A stretch of 33,037 nt of DNA from Bacteroides sp. CAG:1076 (lineage in GTDB: Bacteria > Bacteroidota > Bacteroidia > Bacteroidales > Bacteroidaceae), in contig HF993189.1 in assembly GCA_000436795.1 (NCBI GenBank), positions 1 through 33,037 of the forward strand, given 5' to 3'. Below, in pieces: positions 18,912 to 27,526 of this stretch. Numbering within the stretch: position 1 is the stretch's first letter; each line of letters starts with the position of its first letter. Position numbers and translations under genes: made by a program. Under the pieces are notes generated by a model. The model had not been told where the DNA came from. It saw only the letters and a program-made list of their open reading frames with translations, and made no database searches.

Positions 18912-20018
18912 TTATTTAATGTCGAAATATTCTTTGTATCTGTCGTAAAGATGTCCTGCCTGCAAGTAAGCCGATTGAGGACTCATGAAGTGAGAGAATT
19001 CAAACGTAATGGCTTTGTCGTAGCCGGCACGTTTTGCTGCTTCCAGTTTCATGCGCAACTTGTCGAACTTAATGGGCAGGAAGCGGATAGGCATGTCACG
19101 GTCGAACGATTCTGCATTGGTCCAGCATTGCATGCCGTATTTGTCCGCCAGTTTTTTGTTGACACTGAAGAACGCATCCAGCTCATCGTAGTCAATATGA
19201 CCGTCCTGAAAGGCACAAGCATCTACTACATCATGAATGCCGTCAAAAATTTCGTTCCAATCACGTTCGTGTTCTTGTACTGAAATAGATTCCTCACGAG
19301 AAAGTTTATTGGTACCCATTACAGCCTTCTTTCCATCTATCCACGGTGAGATAAATGTTGGAAGTCCTCCTGATACATCTTTACATTGTTTGCCCATTGC
19401 CTGAAAAGCTCCGATAGCTCCTTTGGTCTTCCGACTGATTTCTCCGCTTATATACCATCCTCCGAAACTTTTATATTTGGTACCGTATTGTTCCCATACC
19501 TCGTCGATGACATATTTGTTGTCTTCTATTTCCCATGTCAGGTCACCTGTATCCCAGTATTTGCCGGAATCATACAATCCAAAGTAGAATTTCATGTTAT
19601 ATTTCTCGGCTAATCGCAAAAACAGGTCTACCAAATCCATTGAAGGCATATAGCATCCTTTTTTCAAGAGGTATTTTGACGGGTAGGTAATGAACTTACG
19701 ATACCCCGAACGGATAAGGATGACTGTGTCAATTCCAATGTGTTTCATGTATTGGAAGTCACGGTCCCATTCTTTGGCTCCCCAGTTCTGGTGTGGTATA
19801 TCATGGGATATTTCATCCAAAAAAGTTCCTGTGATGCGTAGACCATTGTTCTTGGGAATAATTAGTGGATTATTGTCATCTTCTTTTTTCATATTGGCTT
19901 CATTGGTCAATGAGGCAATGGCAGGCACTTCATTTTCTGAGTGCAGGAAGGATGGAGCTGCAAAAGCTGCGGCACCAGTCAGTAATGTCTTTTTTATAAA
20001 ATCTCTACGGTTCGTCAT
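18912..20018 (-). CDS. Tat-exported DUF4434-like TIM-barrel protein, putative glycosidase
   Basis: 368 residues. The N-terminus is a twin-arginine signal (NRRDFIKK then TLLTGAAAFAAPSF), so the protein is exported folded. The mature part begins with GLRITGTFLDEISHDIPHQNWG (59-80) and continues with alternating strand/helix elements that fit a TIM barrel. I recall this family as DUF4434. Acidic residues at likely strand ends are Glu193 (GWYISGEIS), Glu303 (CWTNAESFD) and Glu340 (ITFEFSHFM), an arrangement like a retaining glycoside hydrolase. That is inference: I know no proven activity for this family. Spacing of 27 bases upstream and 11 bases downstream places it inside the operon, between a membrane acetyltransferase and the sugar porter. 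Confidence 0.7.
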   Translation of the reverse strand: MTNRRDFIKKTLLTGAAAFAAPSFLHSENEVPAIASLTNEANMKKEDDNNPLIIPKNNGLRITGTFLDEISHDIPHQNWGAKEWDRDFQYMKHIGIDTVILIRSGYRKFITYPSKYLLKKGCYMPSMDLVDLFLRLAEKYNMKFYFGLYDSGKYWDTGDLTWEIEDNKYVIDEVWEQYGTKYKSFGGWYISGEISRKTKGAIGAFQAMGKQCKDVSGGLPTFISPWIDGKKAVMGTNKLSREESISVQEHERDWNEIFDGIHDVVDACAFQDGHIDYDELDAFFSVNKKLADKYGMQCWTNAESFDRDMPIRFLPIKFDKLRMKLEAAKRAGYDKAITFEFSHFMSPQSAYLQAGHLYDRYKEYFDIK

Positions 20019-20045
20019 ATTGCTTAAATTTTAATTTTTTCTGTT

Positions 20046-21131
20046 TTATATTTTGATATAGATATTCTTTCTGTATAATGTATATCCTATTATTCCGATA
20101 ACAACAGCTACAGACAATGCCATGAGTAGTGATGAAAAGCAATTATCTCCAAAGTAATGAGCTAATACATGCTGATAAAACCATGTGTGAAGTGTGTTTC
20201 CTCCCACTGATATATGTATCAGTGCTATGAATAGTAGTTCGCCTGCTGTATAGCAAAATAATGGATTGACGCCATATACGATAAAAAGTTTGCATCCCTT
20301 TTGATATTTTCGGATGTCAATCAGCCAGATAAGCAAGGATAGTAGTAGAATGCCGGCGCCACAGGTTATAAGTACATATGTGGGTGACCAGATTTTCTTG
20401 TTTATCGGACAGCTGTAACTGAACAGATATCCGGCGAACAAGAGTATCGTACCTATCAGAAAAAGTTTTTCTAATTTACTGTGTATATCTTCTTTTCCAA
20501 TGCAAATTTTGCCAATATAATATCCGATAAGCGTATGGGCAATGGAAGGTATAGTGCTTAATATACCTTCTGGATCAATACCATGGTCGTTGTAAAGATG
20601 TGAAGTCCCTAAAATAGATTGATCGACGATGGCTATTATATTCTGTGATCCATAAACGAATCCATTTCCTGTCATTAATATGATTTGGTATATTACCAGT
20701 AATGCAGTGATTAAGGCTGGGATATATTTTTCATGGATGTTTGTACATAGGATAACAGTGAAAAAATAACAAAGAGCCAGTCGCTGTAGTACCCCGGGGA
20801 TTCTCAGTTCCTGATAGCTGCACATGCCTTTAGCACACCAGTTGATGAATAACCCGATGAGGAATAATAAAATGGTACGTTTAATTACTTTCTTTACTAA
20901 GGGTTGGCTATAGGTGAAGTTAAATTTCTTGAGTGAAATATAAGTTGAGATACCCATTATGAACATAAAAAAAGGAAACACCAAATCGGTAGGTGTCAAT
21001 CCGTTCCATATGGCGTGCTTCAATGGCGTGTAGATATGTTTCCACGAACCAGGATTATTGACGATAATCATCCCTGCAATGGTAATGCCTCTTAAAATAT
21101 CCAGTGAGATAAGGCGTTGTGTTTTTTCCAT
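20046..21131 (-). CDS. HGSNAT/NagX-like membrane acetyltransferase (small type)
   Basis: 361 residues, about ten membrane segments, 14 or so hydrophobic residues short of nothing expected for the family. N-terminal motif RLISLDILRGITIAGMIIVN, then PLKHAIWNGLTPTDLVFPFFMF. His39 in LKHAIWNG aligns with the catalytic histidine of lysosomal HGSNAT, which transfers acetyl from cytosolic acetyl-CoA to terminal glucosamine on the other side of the membrane. In some proteobacterial GlcNAc/chitin clusters a related gene is called nagX. Here it would act at the inner membrane on a periplasmic amino sugar. It follows SusD after 78 bases that hold a perfect 17-bp hairpin, and it precedes the DUF4434-like gene by 27 bases. 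It differs clearly from the larger superfamily member at 14433-15836. Confidence 0.88.
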   Translation of the reverse strand: MEKTQRLISLDILRGITIAGMIIVNNPGSWKHIYTPLKHAIWNGLTPTDLVFPFFMFIMGISTYISLKKFNFTYSQPLVKKVIKRTILLFLIGLFINWCAKGMCSYQELRIPGVLQRLALCYFFTVILCTNIHEKYIPALITALLVIYQIILMTGNGFVYGSQNIIAIVDQSILGTSHLYNDHGIDPEGILSTIPSIAHTLIGYYIGKICIGKEDIHSKLEKLFLIGTILLFAGYLFSYSCPINKKIWSPTYVLITCGAGILLLSLLIWLIDIRKYQKGCKLFIVYGVNPLFCYTAGELLFIALIHISVGGNTLHTWFYQHVLAHYFGDNCFSSLLMALSVAVVIGIIGYTLYRKNIYIKI

Positions 21132-21155
21132 AATGGTAAGGTTTTATTCAGTTTG

Positions 21156-21196
21156 AAAGATACAGATTATCAAATAAGTTGATAATCTGTATCTTT
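21156..21196 (-). terminator. Perfect 17-bp hairpin after susD, likely attenuator or mRNA 3' end
   Basis: Arms 21156-21172 and 21180-21196 are exactly complementary, with a 7-base loop. On the - strand the stem ends in CTTT but is not followed by a long T run. It lies 13 bases past the SusD stop. Its position fits a partial terminator or stabilising 3' hairpin that lets susCD mRNA accumulate above the downstream genes. Confidence 0.7.
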
Positions 21197-21209
21197 ATAA
21201 GGAGCTTAT

Positions 21210-22850
21210 TTATTTCTGAACGTCTTGCTGACGGTTGGTATCCCACCATACATGTACGGTAGATCCGTCTCCCTGATTCTGGTTCAGAGAAGAGCTTGTC
21301 GCATTTTCACTGTTTTCACGTCGTTCATCGTCGGTGTATCTTAATTTACGAATGAATTCATGATTGGCAGGGTTGATGTTGGCATCTTCACTGTGAAGAA
21401 CAGGAGAAAGCTTCGGGTATCCTGTTCTACGACATTCAGCCCATGCTTCTATACCATTGGGATAAAGAGCCAGCCATTTCTGAGTAGCAATTTTTTCCAA
21501 TTTTTGTTCTTGAGAATCATTTTCGTTCCATGCAACTTTACCAGTTGTCATATAGGTTTCATCGTTGTTCGTAGGAGAAAGAGATGCATCGTTCAGGAAT
21601 GAACGCTCATCTGCGAGGGAAGCCTTGATGCCTTCCTTGTAATTTTCTCCAGCATCACCGGCTCCGTTCCATCCCAGCAGAGCTGCCTCAGCTTTTAACA
21701 AACATACTTCTCCATAAGTCATAATCTTTAATGGAAGAGTAACTGTGATGTTCAGTACATCTTCCGAAGGAGCTGTCTGTGAGTTCCAGTCCGGATAGGC
21801 TTGCAATCCCAGACATACGGAATGTTTTCTTACGTTATTTTCCGGTAATCCTATTTCGGTAGCATTCATTCCATTGGGCAGACCTGAGAACTGATCTCCG
21901 TTGTATGTATCATCTCCGTTTCTCTTTGCTGCTACGTAGTCTTGCGTTTGTCCAAACCAGAGAGTCATACGTGGATCTGCTACAGTACTTTCGTTTTTCA
22001 GAATATTCTCCATGGTCTTACTCATGCAGAACCCGTTCCATAAGCTCATCATGTACAAGGGGTGTCCCCATCCCCAGTCACCAGTAGCAGAAGCAGTCAT
22101 ATAAGCATTGTCTTCATTGCTGGTCATTACTCCGCTTGCCAGGGCCGCTTCACCTTCTTCTTTTGCACGTGCCGGATCGATGTATGAGATTCTCAATGCG
22201 TAACGCAATCTCAGTGAGTTACCGAAACGAATCCATTTTTGTATATCTCCACCAAATACAAGGTCATTGTCTGAGGTACAGGTGGTCTGACCTTCCCGGT
22301 TCTCTTTTAAGATATTTACGGCGTCTGTCAGTTCTTTGAAGATATCTTCATAAATGGACTCCTGTGAATCGTATTTATTCTTTGTTTCTCCTAATCCAGC
22401 TTCAGAATACGGAATATCTCCAAAAGTATCTGTCATACCTGCTGTATTATAAGCTTGTGTAATACGGATCATCTGGCAGATATTGGCCTCTTCCGGCTTG
22501 TCTGTTGCCGTTTGTTTGGCCACCTTCATGTGTTTTAATGTTTTGTAATAGGGTTGCCAGAAACCTTCGTTCGACCATGAGTCATTATATCCATAACGGT
22601 CGGATGCAAAGCCGGCATCGGCATTGGCGAAGTACTGGCAGTACATCTGGGCATACAGATTGTCGGCTCTTTGGTAAGGAGTACAATCAAGATGGGCACC
22701 TACTTCCTGTACATACGGTAAGATATATTTTAAACTTGCCTCGCTAACAGCTCCAGGATTGGTATTCATGGATTCAAACTTATCTGTACAGCTACTGAAC
22801 AGCTCCATGCCAACCAAGAATAAACTAGATAATATTAAAGATTGTTTCAT
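21210..22850 (-). CDS. SusD/RagB-like lipoprotein (SusD-like 2 type)
   Basis: 546 residues. Lipoprotein signal ending FSSC (Cys21), mature start CTDKFESMNTNPGAV; the NTNP motif soon after the anchor is typical of the SusD-like_2 subgroup. TPR-like helices follow, including a late LLKAEAALLGWNGAGDAGENY segment. It is a surface glycan-binding partner for the SusC transporter, whose stop lies ten bases upstream. The pair defines this as a polysaccharide-utilisation locus. Subgroup membership does not give the ligand, but the surrounding GH20, GH84 and epimerase genes point to a GlcNAc-containing glycan. Confidence 0.94.
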   Translation of the reverse strand: MKQSLILSSLFLVGMELFSSCTDKFESMNTNPGAVSEASLKYILPYVQEVGAHLDCTPYQRADNLYAQMYCQYFANADAGFASDRYGYNDSWSNEGFWQPYYKTLKHMKVAKQTATDKPEEANICQMIRITQAYNTAGMTDTFGDIPYSEAGLGETKNKYDSQESIYEDIFKELTDAVNILKENREGQTTCTSDNDLVFGGDIQKWIRFGNSLRLRYALRISYIDPARAKEEGEAALASGVMTSNEDNAYMTASATGDWGWGHPLYMMSLWNGFCMSKTMENILKNESTVADPRMTLWFGQTQDYVAAKRNGDDTYNGDQFSGLPNGMNATEIGLPENNVRKHSVCLGLQAYPDWNSQTAPSEDVLNITVTLPLKIMTYGEVCLLKAEAALLGWNGAGDAGENYKEGIKASLADERSFLNDASLSPTNNDETYMTTGKVAWNENDSQEQKLEKIATQKWLALYPNGIEAWAECRRTGYPKLSPVLHSEDANINPANHEFIRKLRYTDDERRENSENATSSSLNQNQGDGSTVHVWWDTNRQQDVQK

Positions 22851-22860
22851 AGCTCAAAAT

Positions 22861-25800
22861 TTAGAATTTAACATTTAAGGAGAATCCGAAACTTCTGGTC
22901 GGAGGCATTGAACCGTATTCGAATGCCTGTGCATAATCGGCGCTTGATATAGCTGATTCAGGATCTACCGGAGCATCTTTATAGAAGTAGAACAAATCAC
23001 GTCCTACAGCAGAAATCTTTACAGCTTGCAGCTTAATAGGTTTGAGCCATGAAGACGGCAGACTCCATCCGATAGATAATTCTCGCATTTTTACATAAGT
23101 TCCTTTGTACATAAATTCTTCGGCAACACCACTTGAGCTACCTATTTTAGTATAGAACTCTTGTGCGGTAACAGGAATGGTGTTGACTTCGCCTGTCGAT
23201 GCAAGGAATCCGTCTACTATCATTTCATCACGTCCTTCCAGTGTACGAGCTGATGTTCCGGCTGAACATGCATTGGCATCAGTCATTGAGATAAAGTCGC
23301 CGCCATAGCGTACATCAATCAGGGCATTAAGAGAAAGATTCTTCCATTGCAATCCTGTTCCGATAGAACCTGTCCACTTCGGCAGCATGTTACCAATGAC
23401 TTTATCTGTTTCAGTAAGAGGCAGTCCGTCGTCACCTATCAGGATATTTCCATTAGCATCTCTCTGATAAGCATTGGTTGCAACAATATCACCGTATTTT
23501 CCACCTTCGTTGACAACTACGGATGCGATGCTGGTGCTGCCTAATGTATAACGTTTGACACCTCCACCCAGTTCTATACAATCTGTACGGTTCGATCCCC
23601 AGTTCAAGGTGATGTCCCATTTCCAGTCTTTTGTCAAAATCGGTGTACCGGTTACAGTCAGTTCGTAACCTTTACTGCGAATCTTACCTGCATTAATCAA
23701 TTTACTGGTATATCCTGATGGAACCGGAGTATTGATTGCAAGAATCTGATCGGTCGTTGCACTTTGATAATAGGTGAAGTCAATGCCTAATCTATTCTGG
23801 AACATACGCCATTCCAATCCAGCTTCGTAAGAATTGGTACTTTCTGGCTTTAAATCACTCAATGGAAGTTCGTCCGGTAACTGCATTTCAAGAATGGTTC
23901 CTCCGTTTACCAGACTTCCATATTTACTATATGCATAGGCCAGTTTGTACGGGTCTGTATCGTTTCCGACTTTTGCCCAAGATGCTCTTACCTTCAGATA
24001 GTCAATCCAGTCGGGCATTTTTAGCATTTCGGAAATGATGCCACTTAAACTAACGGATGGATAGAAGTAAGATCTGTTTTCTTTAGGTAAAGTTGAAGAC
24101 CAGTCGTTTCGTCCGGTAACATCCAGATATAACATATTTTTCCAACTGAAAGAAGCATTGCCAAATACAGACTGGATTTCTTTTTTATAGAATGATTCGG
24201 AAGCTTCTCGTTTGTCGCCGTTACCCATCCAGATGAAGTCAGTTATCTGGAAAGTACCAGCATCGCCTGCAAGGCCTTCATACGATTGGTTTTCGACAGA
24301 AGTACCGAGATTGGCTGTTACACCGAAATCTCCGAATGTCTTGTTGAAGTTCAATATTAAATCGGCAGTGAAGTCTTTATGGGAAGTTTCACTATGAACA
24401 TATTGTGAAGCTGTTGATCCATCAGACTGATGAATAGCATATTTCCGGTACTGATCGTTGTACCAGTCTACACCTACTCGTCCCGTCAAGTTCAGGTAAC
24501 TGGTCAGTTTTAACGATGCCTTGATTTGTCCTAAGAAACGGTTTCTTGTATTTTTATTTCCGTTGTCGGGCAATATCATTCCATAAGGGTTGGTATAGTT
24601 TTCTGCCGGACCCGTCCAGTTTTGTACTTGTCCGTTTGATTTAAACATATCGGTGCTAAGATCAGATAGACGAATACCACGTGGCATGGTGATGAACTGA
24701 GACATCAATCCATAACTACCTTGTGCTGGAGCGTTATTAGTCTTTTCTATCATGTAGTTGGCTTTTGCTCCGATGGTGAGAAAATCGTTCTTGAATTCAG
24801 TATTCAAGTCGAAGTATTGTCGGTTGATAGAATGGTTAGGTACGATACCATTGTTTCGGCTGTCTGTAAATGATAAACGTCCTGTAAGCTTGTCGCTTCC
24901 TGCTGATGCTGTTACAGTGTTCGAATATTGTACGCCGGTATCGTAGAATTCCTTAATGTAGTCATCTTGTGGAAGCAATGCATATTGACCATAGTCTGTA
25001 TTGCCATAGATGACATTTTTCCAGTTGTCAACCATCTGACCTTCCATCTTTGGTCCCCAGCTTCCTTTGGCGGAAGTACTGAATACGCCGCTGGAACCTT
25101 GTCCATAAACGTTCTGATAATCGTATGGGTTATATACTTTGCTGAATTGGATATTACCGTTGTATTCTAATTGCAGAGGCTGTCCTTGCTTACCTTTCTT
25201 GGTTGTGATGATAATGGCTCCACTCTGTGCTCTGGAACCGTAAAGTGCTGCAGCATTAGCTCCTTTCAGGATAGAAATACTCTCAATATCTTCCGGATTA
25301 ATTTGTGAAGCTGCGCTGGCAAGATCTGTACCTCCGTATTCATCTGCATCGCCGCTTGAATCGTCATTGATAGGAATTCCATCGATGACCCATAGAGGCT
25401 GGTTCTTTCCGCTTAATGAGTTCAGACCACGCATGATGATACGAGTTGATCCACCCATACCGGATCCTGACTGCGCTATTTGTACACCGGCAATCTTACC
25501 TTGCAACATGTTGCTGAGGCTGATAGATTTGTTTTCTGTCAGGTTGTCGGTTTTAACTTCCTGCATAGCATATCCTAATGCTTTTTTCTCTCGTTTGATA
25601 CCTAATGCGGTAACAACAACTTCGTTAAGTTGTTCCGACTCGACACTTAGTTGGACATTGAACTTTTTGTTATTTCCAATGGCTATTTCTTTTTCCTTAT
25701 ATCCGATGAAAGAAATTTGTAGGGTGTGCTGTCCGGCAGGAACTTGCAGCTCGAAGTTTCCATTCATATCAGAAATGGTTCCTATAGAAGTACCTTTGAT

Positions 25801-26004
25801 AAGGATGTTCGCACCAGGAATGCTGTTTCCTTGTTCATCAGTTATAGTACCCGATATCGTACGACCTTCTTGTTGTATGATTGATGATGCGACCGTTGAA
25901 CTGGATGGAACATCATCGGCATAGACTGCGTTTTGGCAGGCTAAGGCAATGGTTACAAGAGATATCCTTGAAATCCATTTTTCACGTTTGAAATTTTTTC
26001 TCAT
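22861..26004 (-). CDS. SusC/RagA-family TonB-dependent outer-membrane transporter
   Basis: 1047 residues, full length. Signal peptide (cleavage near VYA, residue 29); carboxypeptidase-regulatory-like domain (about 48-118, GTITDEQGNSIPGANILIKG); TonB-box-like LNEVVVTALG (126-135); plug with ALYGSRAQSGAIIITTKKGK; then a 22-strand-type barrel ending in FSLNVKF. No extra STN domain lies between signal peptide and the regulatory-like domain, so it is not the type that signals to an anti-sigma factor. It imports oligosaccharide bound by the SusD encoded ten bases downstream. It starts 41 bases after the epimerase stop with no promoter box in the gap, so it is probably transcribed with the epimerase. 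Confidence 0.96.
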   Translation of the reverse strand: MRKNFKREKWISRISLVTIALACQNAVYADDVPSSSTVASSIIQQEGRTISGTITDEQGNSIPGANILIKGTSIGTISDMNGNFELQVPAGQHTLQISFIGYKEKEIAIGNNKKFNVQLSVESEQLNEVVVTALGIKREKKALGYAMQEVKTDNLTENKSISLSNMLQGKIAGVQIAQSGSGMGGSTRIIMRGLNSLSGKNQPLWVIDGIPINDDSSGDADEYGGTDLASAASQINPEDIESISILKGANAAALYGSRAQSGAIIITTKKGKQGQPLQLEYNGNIQFSKVYNPYDYQNVYGQGSSGVFSTSAKGSWGPKMEGQMVDNWKNVIYGNTDYGQYALLPQDDYIKEFYDTGVQYSNTVTASAGSDKLTGRLSFTDSRNNGIVPNHSINRQYFDLNTEFKNDFLTIGAKANYMIEKTNNAPAQGSYGLMSQFITMPRGIRLSDLSTDMFKSNGQVQNWTGPAENYTNPYGMILPDNGNKNTRNRFLGQIKASLKLTSYLNLTGRVGVDWYNDQYRKYAIHQSDGSTASQYVHSETSHKDFTADLILNFNKTFGDFGVTANLGTSVENQSYEGLAGDAGTFQITDFIWMGNGDKREASESFYKKEIQSVFGNASFSWKNMLYLDVTGRNDWSSTLPKENRSYFYPSVSLSGIISEMLKMPDWIDYLKVRASWAKVGNDTDPYKLAYAYSKYGSLVNGGTILEMQLPDELPLSDLKPESTNSYEAGLEWRMFQNRLGIDFTYYQSATTDQILAINTPVPSGYTSKLINAGKIRSKGYELTVTGTPILTKDWKWDITLNWGSNRTDCIELGGGVKRYTLGSTSIASVVVNEGGKYGDIVATNAYQRDANGNILIGDDGLPLTETDKVIGNMLPKWTGSIGTGLQWKNLSLNALIDVRYGGDFISMTDANACSAGTSARTLEGRDEMIVDGFLASTGEVNTIPVTAQEFYTKIGSSSGVAEEFMYKGTYVKMRELSIGWSLPSSWLKPIKLQAVKISAVGRDLFYFYKDAPVDPESAISSADYAQAFEYGSMPPTRSFGFSLNVKF

Positions 26005-26045
26005 AAGAATGTGTTTTAAGGGTTAAGGTAAAGATGGTTTATGTA

Positions 26046-27212
26046 TTATAGCTTTTCCAATGTTTTCCAACATTGATACAATCCTCTTGGAACATGGAAA
26101 CATCCTTTCCATTTACCTCCTTTTAGGGGAAGTAAAACTTCACCTCTCCGATTCAGGTAACCGAACCATTCAGGGTATTCAGGGTCTTTAAAATGACTCC
26201 AGGTGTATTGATGTACTTTTTCAAATACTTCCAAGCAGCGACTGTCTTTGGTTAGTTGGTAACCTTTGATCATGGCAATCAGTGTTTCAATATGGACCCA
26301 CCATAATTTTTGGTCCCATTCGAGTTGCTGAGGTGGGAAACCTTTGCGATCCATGAAATAATAAATACCACCAAATTCTTTATCCCAGCCATAGTCGAAC
26401 ATGTTCAATGCTGTGTCTTTGGCTTTTTTTATCAGATCTGGACGGTTTAGGCGTTCTCCTAAATCCATGATGAACCACATTGCTTCAATGGCATGTCCTG
26501 GGGTAATTTGTCGTCCTTCAAAACAATCGGCTAACGTTCCATCACTATTTACATTCTCTACGATGATTCCTCCTAATTCCGGACGATAAAAAACATCCAT
26601 TACTTCGTGGATGCACGTGTCTATTGTACTTTGCAGATAATCTTTGTCGAGTAAATGTTCTATTTCTAAGGCCAGATTGCAAAGAATCATGGGAAGAGCA
26701 AAATTCTTCAGATCGCGTGTACCGGGGTGAAGTTTGTTCCATTTACCTTTAGGATTGTCTGTCTTAGAAAGAATAATGTCGAATGTTTTTTTTGCAATAT
26801 CGGCATATTCTTCACGGCCGGTAGCCAGACTTAGCTGTCCGAAAGCCATAGTTGCGAATGTGTATGAGAAAATATTATATGGCTCTACCAAGGGCTGTCC
26901 CTGTCTGTTCAGTGAGAAGTACCAGTTATAATTACCGTCGTGTCCATACTTCTTTAAAAATTCTCCACCTTGGATGGCACAATCCAGCCATTCTTGATTT
27001 TTCTCCAATTTATTATATAACATGGAAAACATCCAGACTTCTCTGCCTTGTAGCCAGATGAATTTGTCGGTGTCGAACACTTTTCCTGTTCGGTCCAGAC
27101 AAGTAAAGTAACCACCGCATTCTTTGTCCTGAGAATGTTGAATCCAAAAAGGAAGTACATTGGTCAGTAGTTCTTCCTTATACTGTTTTTTTAGTTGTTC
27201 TAAATCGGCCAT
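26046..27212 (-). CDS. N-acylglucosamine 2-epimerase (renin-binding-protein type AGE)
   Basis: 388 residues, no signal peptide: cytoplasmic. The alpha/alpha barrel shows the renin-binding-protein signature closely: GGYFTCLDRTGKVFDTDKF (33-51), WLQGREVWMF (53-62, Arg57), GHAIEAMW (His240), WWVHIET (His307) and CFHVPRGLYQCW (His373). These are the conserved arginine and histidines of the family's active site. The enzyme interconverts GlcNAc and ManNAc. In Bacteroidetes this type replaces the NanE phosphosugar epimerase in sialic-acid use (ManNAc to GlcNAc before phosphorylation). Cellobiose 2-epimerase is a related alternative but fits these motifs and the GH20/GH84 context less well. It is the first gene of the main transcript: a promoter box lies 56 bases upstream and SusC starts 41 bases downstream. 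No sialidase or sialate lyase is present nearby. Confidence 0.9.
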   Translation of the reverse strand: MADLEQLKKQYKEELLTNVLPFWIQHSQDKECGGYFTCLDRTGKVFDTDKFIWLQGREVWMFSMLYNKLEKNQEWLDCAIQGGEFLKKYGHDGNYNWYFSLNRQGQPLVEPYNIFSYTFATMAFGQLSLATGREEYADIAKKTFDIILSKTDNPKGKWNKLHPGTRDLKNFALPMILCNLALEIEHLLDKDYLQSTIDTCIHEVMDVFYRPELGGIIVENVNSDGTLADCFEGRQITPGHAIEAMWFIMDLGERLNRPDLIKKAKDTALNMFDYGWDKEFGGIYYFMDRKGFPPQQLEWDQKLWWVHIETLIAMIKGYQLTKDSRCLEVFEKVHQYTWSHFKDPEYPEWFGYLNRRGEVLLPLKGGKWKGCFHVPRGLYQCWKTLEKL

Positions 27213-27234
27213 AGTAATTTATTTATCGATTTAA

Positions 27235-27242
27235 TTAGATTA
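27235..27242 (-). promoter_or_regulatory. Candidate operator-like element TTAGATTA in the epimerase leader
   Basis: TTAGATTA followed by AATAAATTT recurs in the GH20 leader at 29881-29888. The two copies start 33 and 35 bases from their respective -7 boxes, just downstream of the predicted start of transcription. A site there could bind the local ROK repressor. The sequence is AT-rich, so chance similarity is possible. Confidence 0.3.
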
Positions 27243-27267
27243 ATAAATTTAGAGTACTCGTATGTCG

Positions 27268-27275
27268 CAAATATA
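27268..27275 (-). promoter_or_regulatory. -7 promoter box for the epimerase-susCD operon
   Basis: On the - strand TATATTTG matches TAnnTTTG exactly, 56 bases before the epimerase ATG. The flanking bases GCAAATATATAA are identical to those around the GH20 promoter box. A -33 box is not obvious. Confidence 0.6.
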
Positions 27276-27459
27276 TAAAATAATTTATTTAATATGCTTT
27301 CGGAATAGGTAATTATTTTATTTTTATTTAAAACTTTCTTTTTTATATGCATGTGATAACTTTTTGTGTTATTATGAAAGTGTATTTGTGTGTTTTGTTT
27401 TAAAATGTAACTTTTTAATTGTTTTATAAACTTTAAGTAGGGAAAAGGCGATAATAGTT

Positions 27460-27502
27460 GCCTGTGCAGAAGAAAATAAAGTAGATTTTTCTTCTGACAG
27501 GC
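27460..27502 (-). terminator. Hairpin after the GH20 gene
   Basis: Arms 27460-27476 and 27487-27502 pair over 16 bp with a single bulged G and a 10-base loop. It begins 25 bases past the GH20 stop. On the - strand the arm itself carries TTTTCTTCT, but no separate T run follows, so it may stabilise the 3' end or terminate inefficiently. Confidence 0.55.
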
Positions 27503-27526
27503 TTTGATAAATATATGGAGTCGAGT

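Larger units (their letters stand above)
27213..27526. other. 314-base AT-rich intergenic region between GH20 and the epimerase
   Basis: Contains no convincing reading frame. From the epimerase side it holds a leader with the TTAGATTA element (27235-27242) and an 8-bp inverted repeat (27216-27223 / 27242-27249), the -7 box (27268-27275), about 150 bases of very AT-rich sequence, and then the GH20 3' hairpin (27460-27502). I see no small RNA signature or riboswitch. Confidence 0.7.

Noticed and set aside
25367..25924. 185-codon + strand frame opposite the SusC N-terminus
   Set aside because: It is antisense to the conserved regulatory-like and plug domains, with no recognisable motif or promoter.
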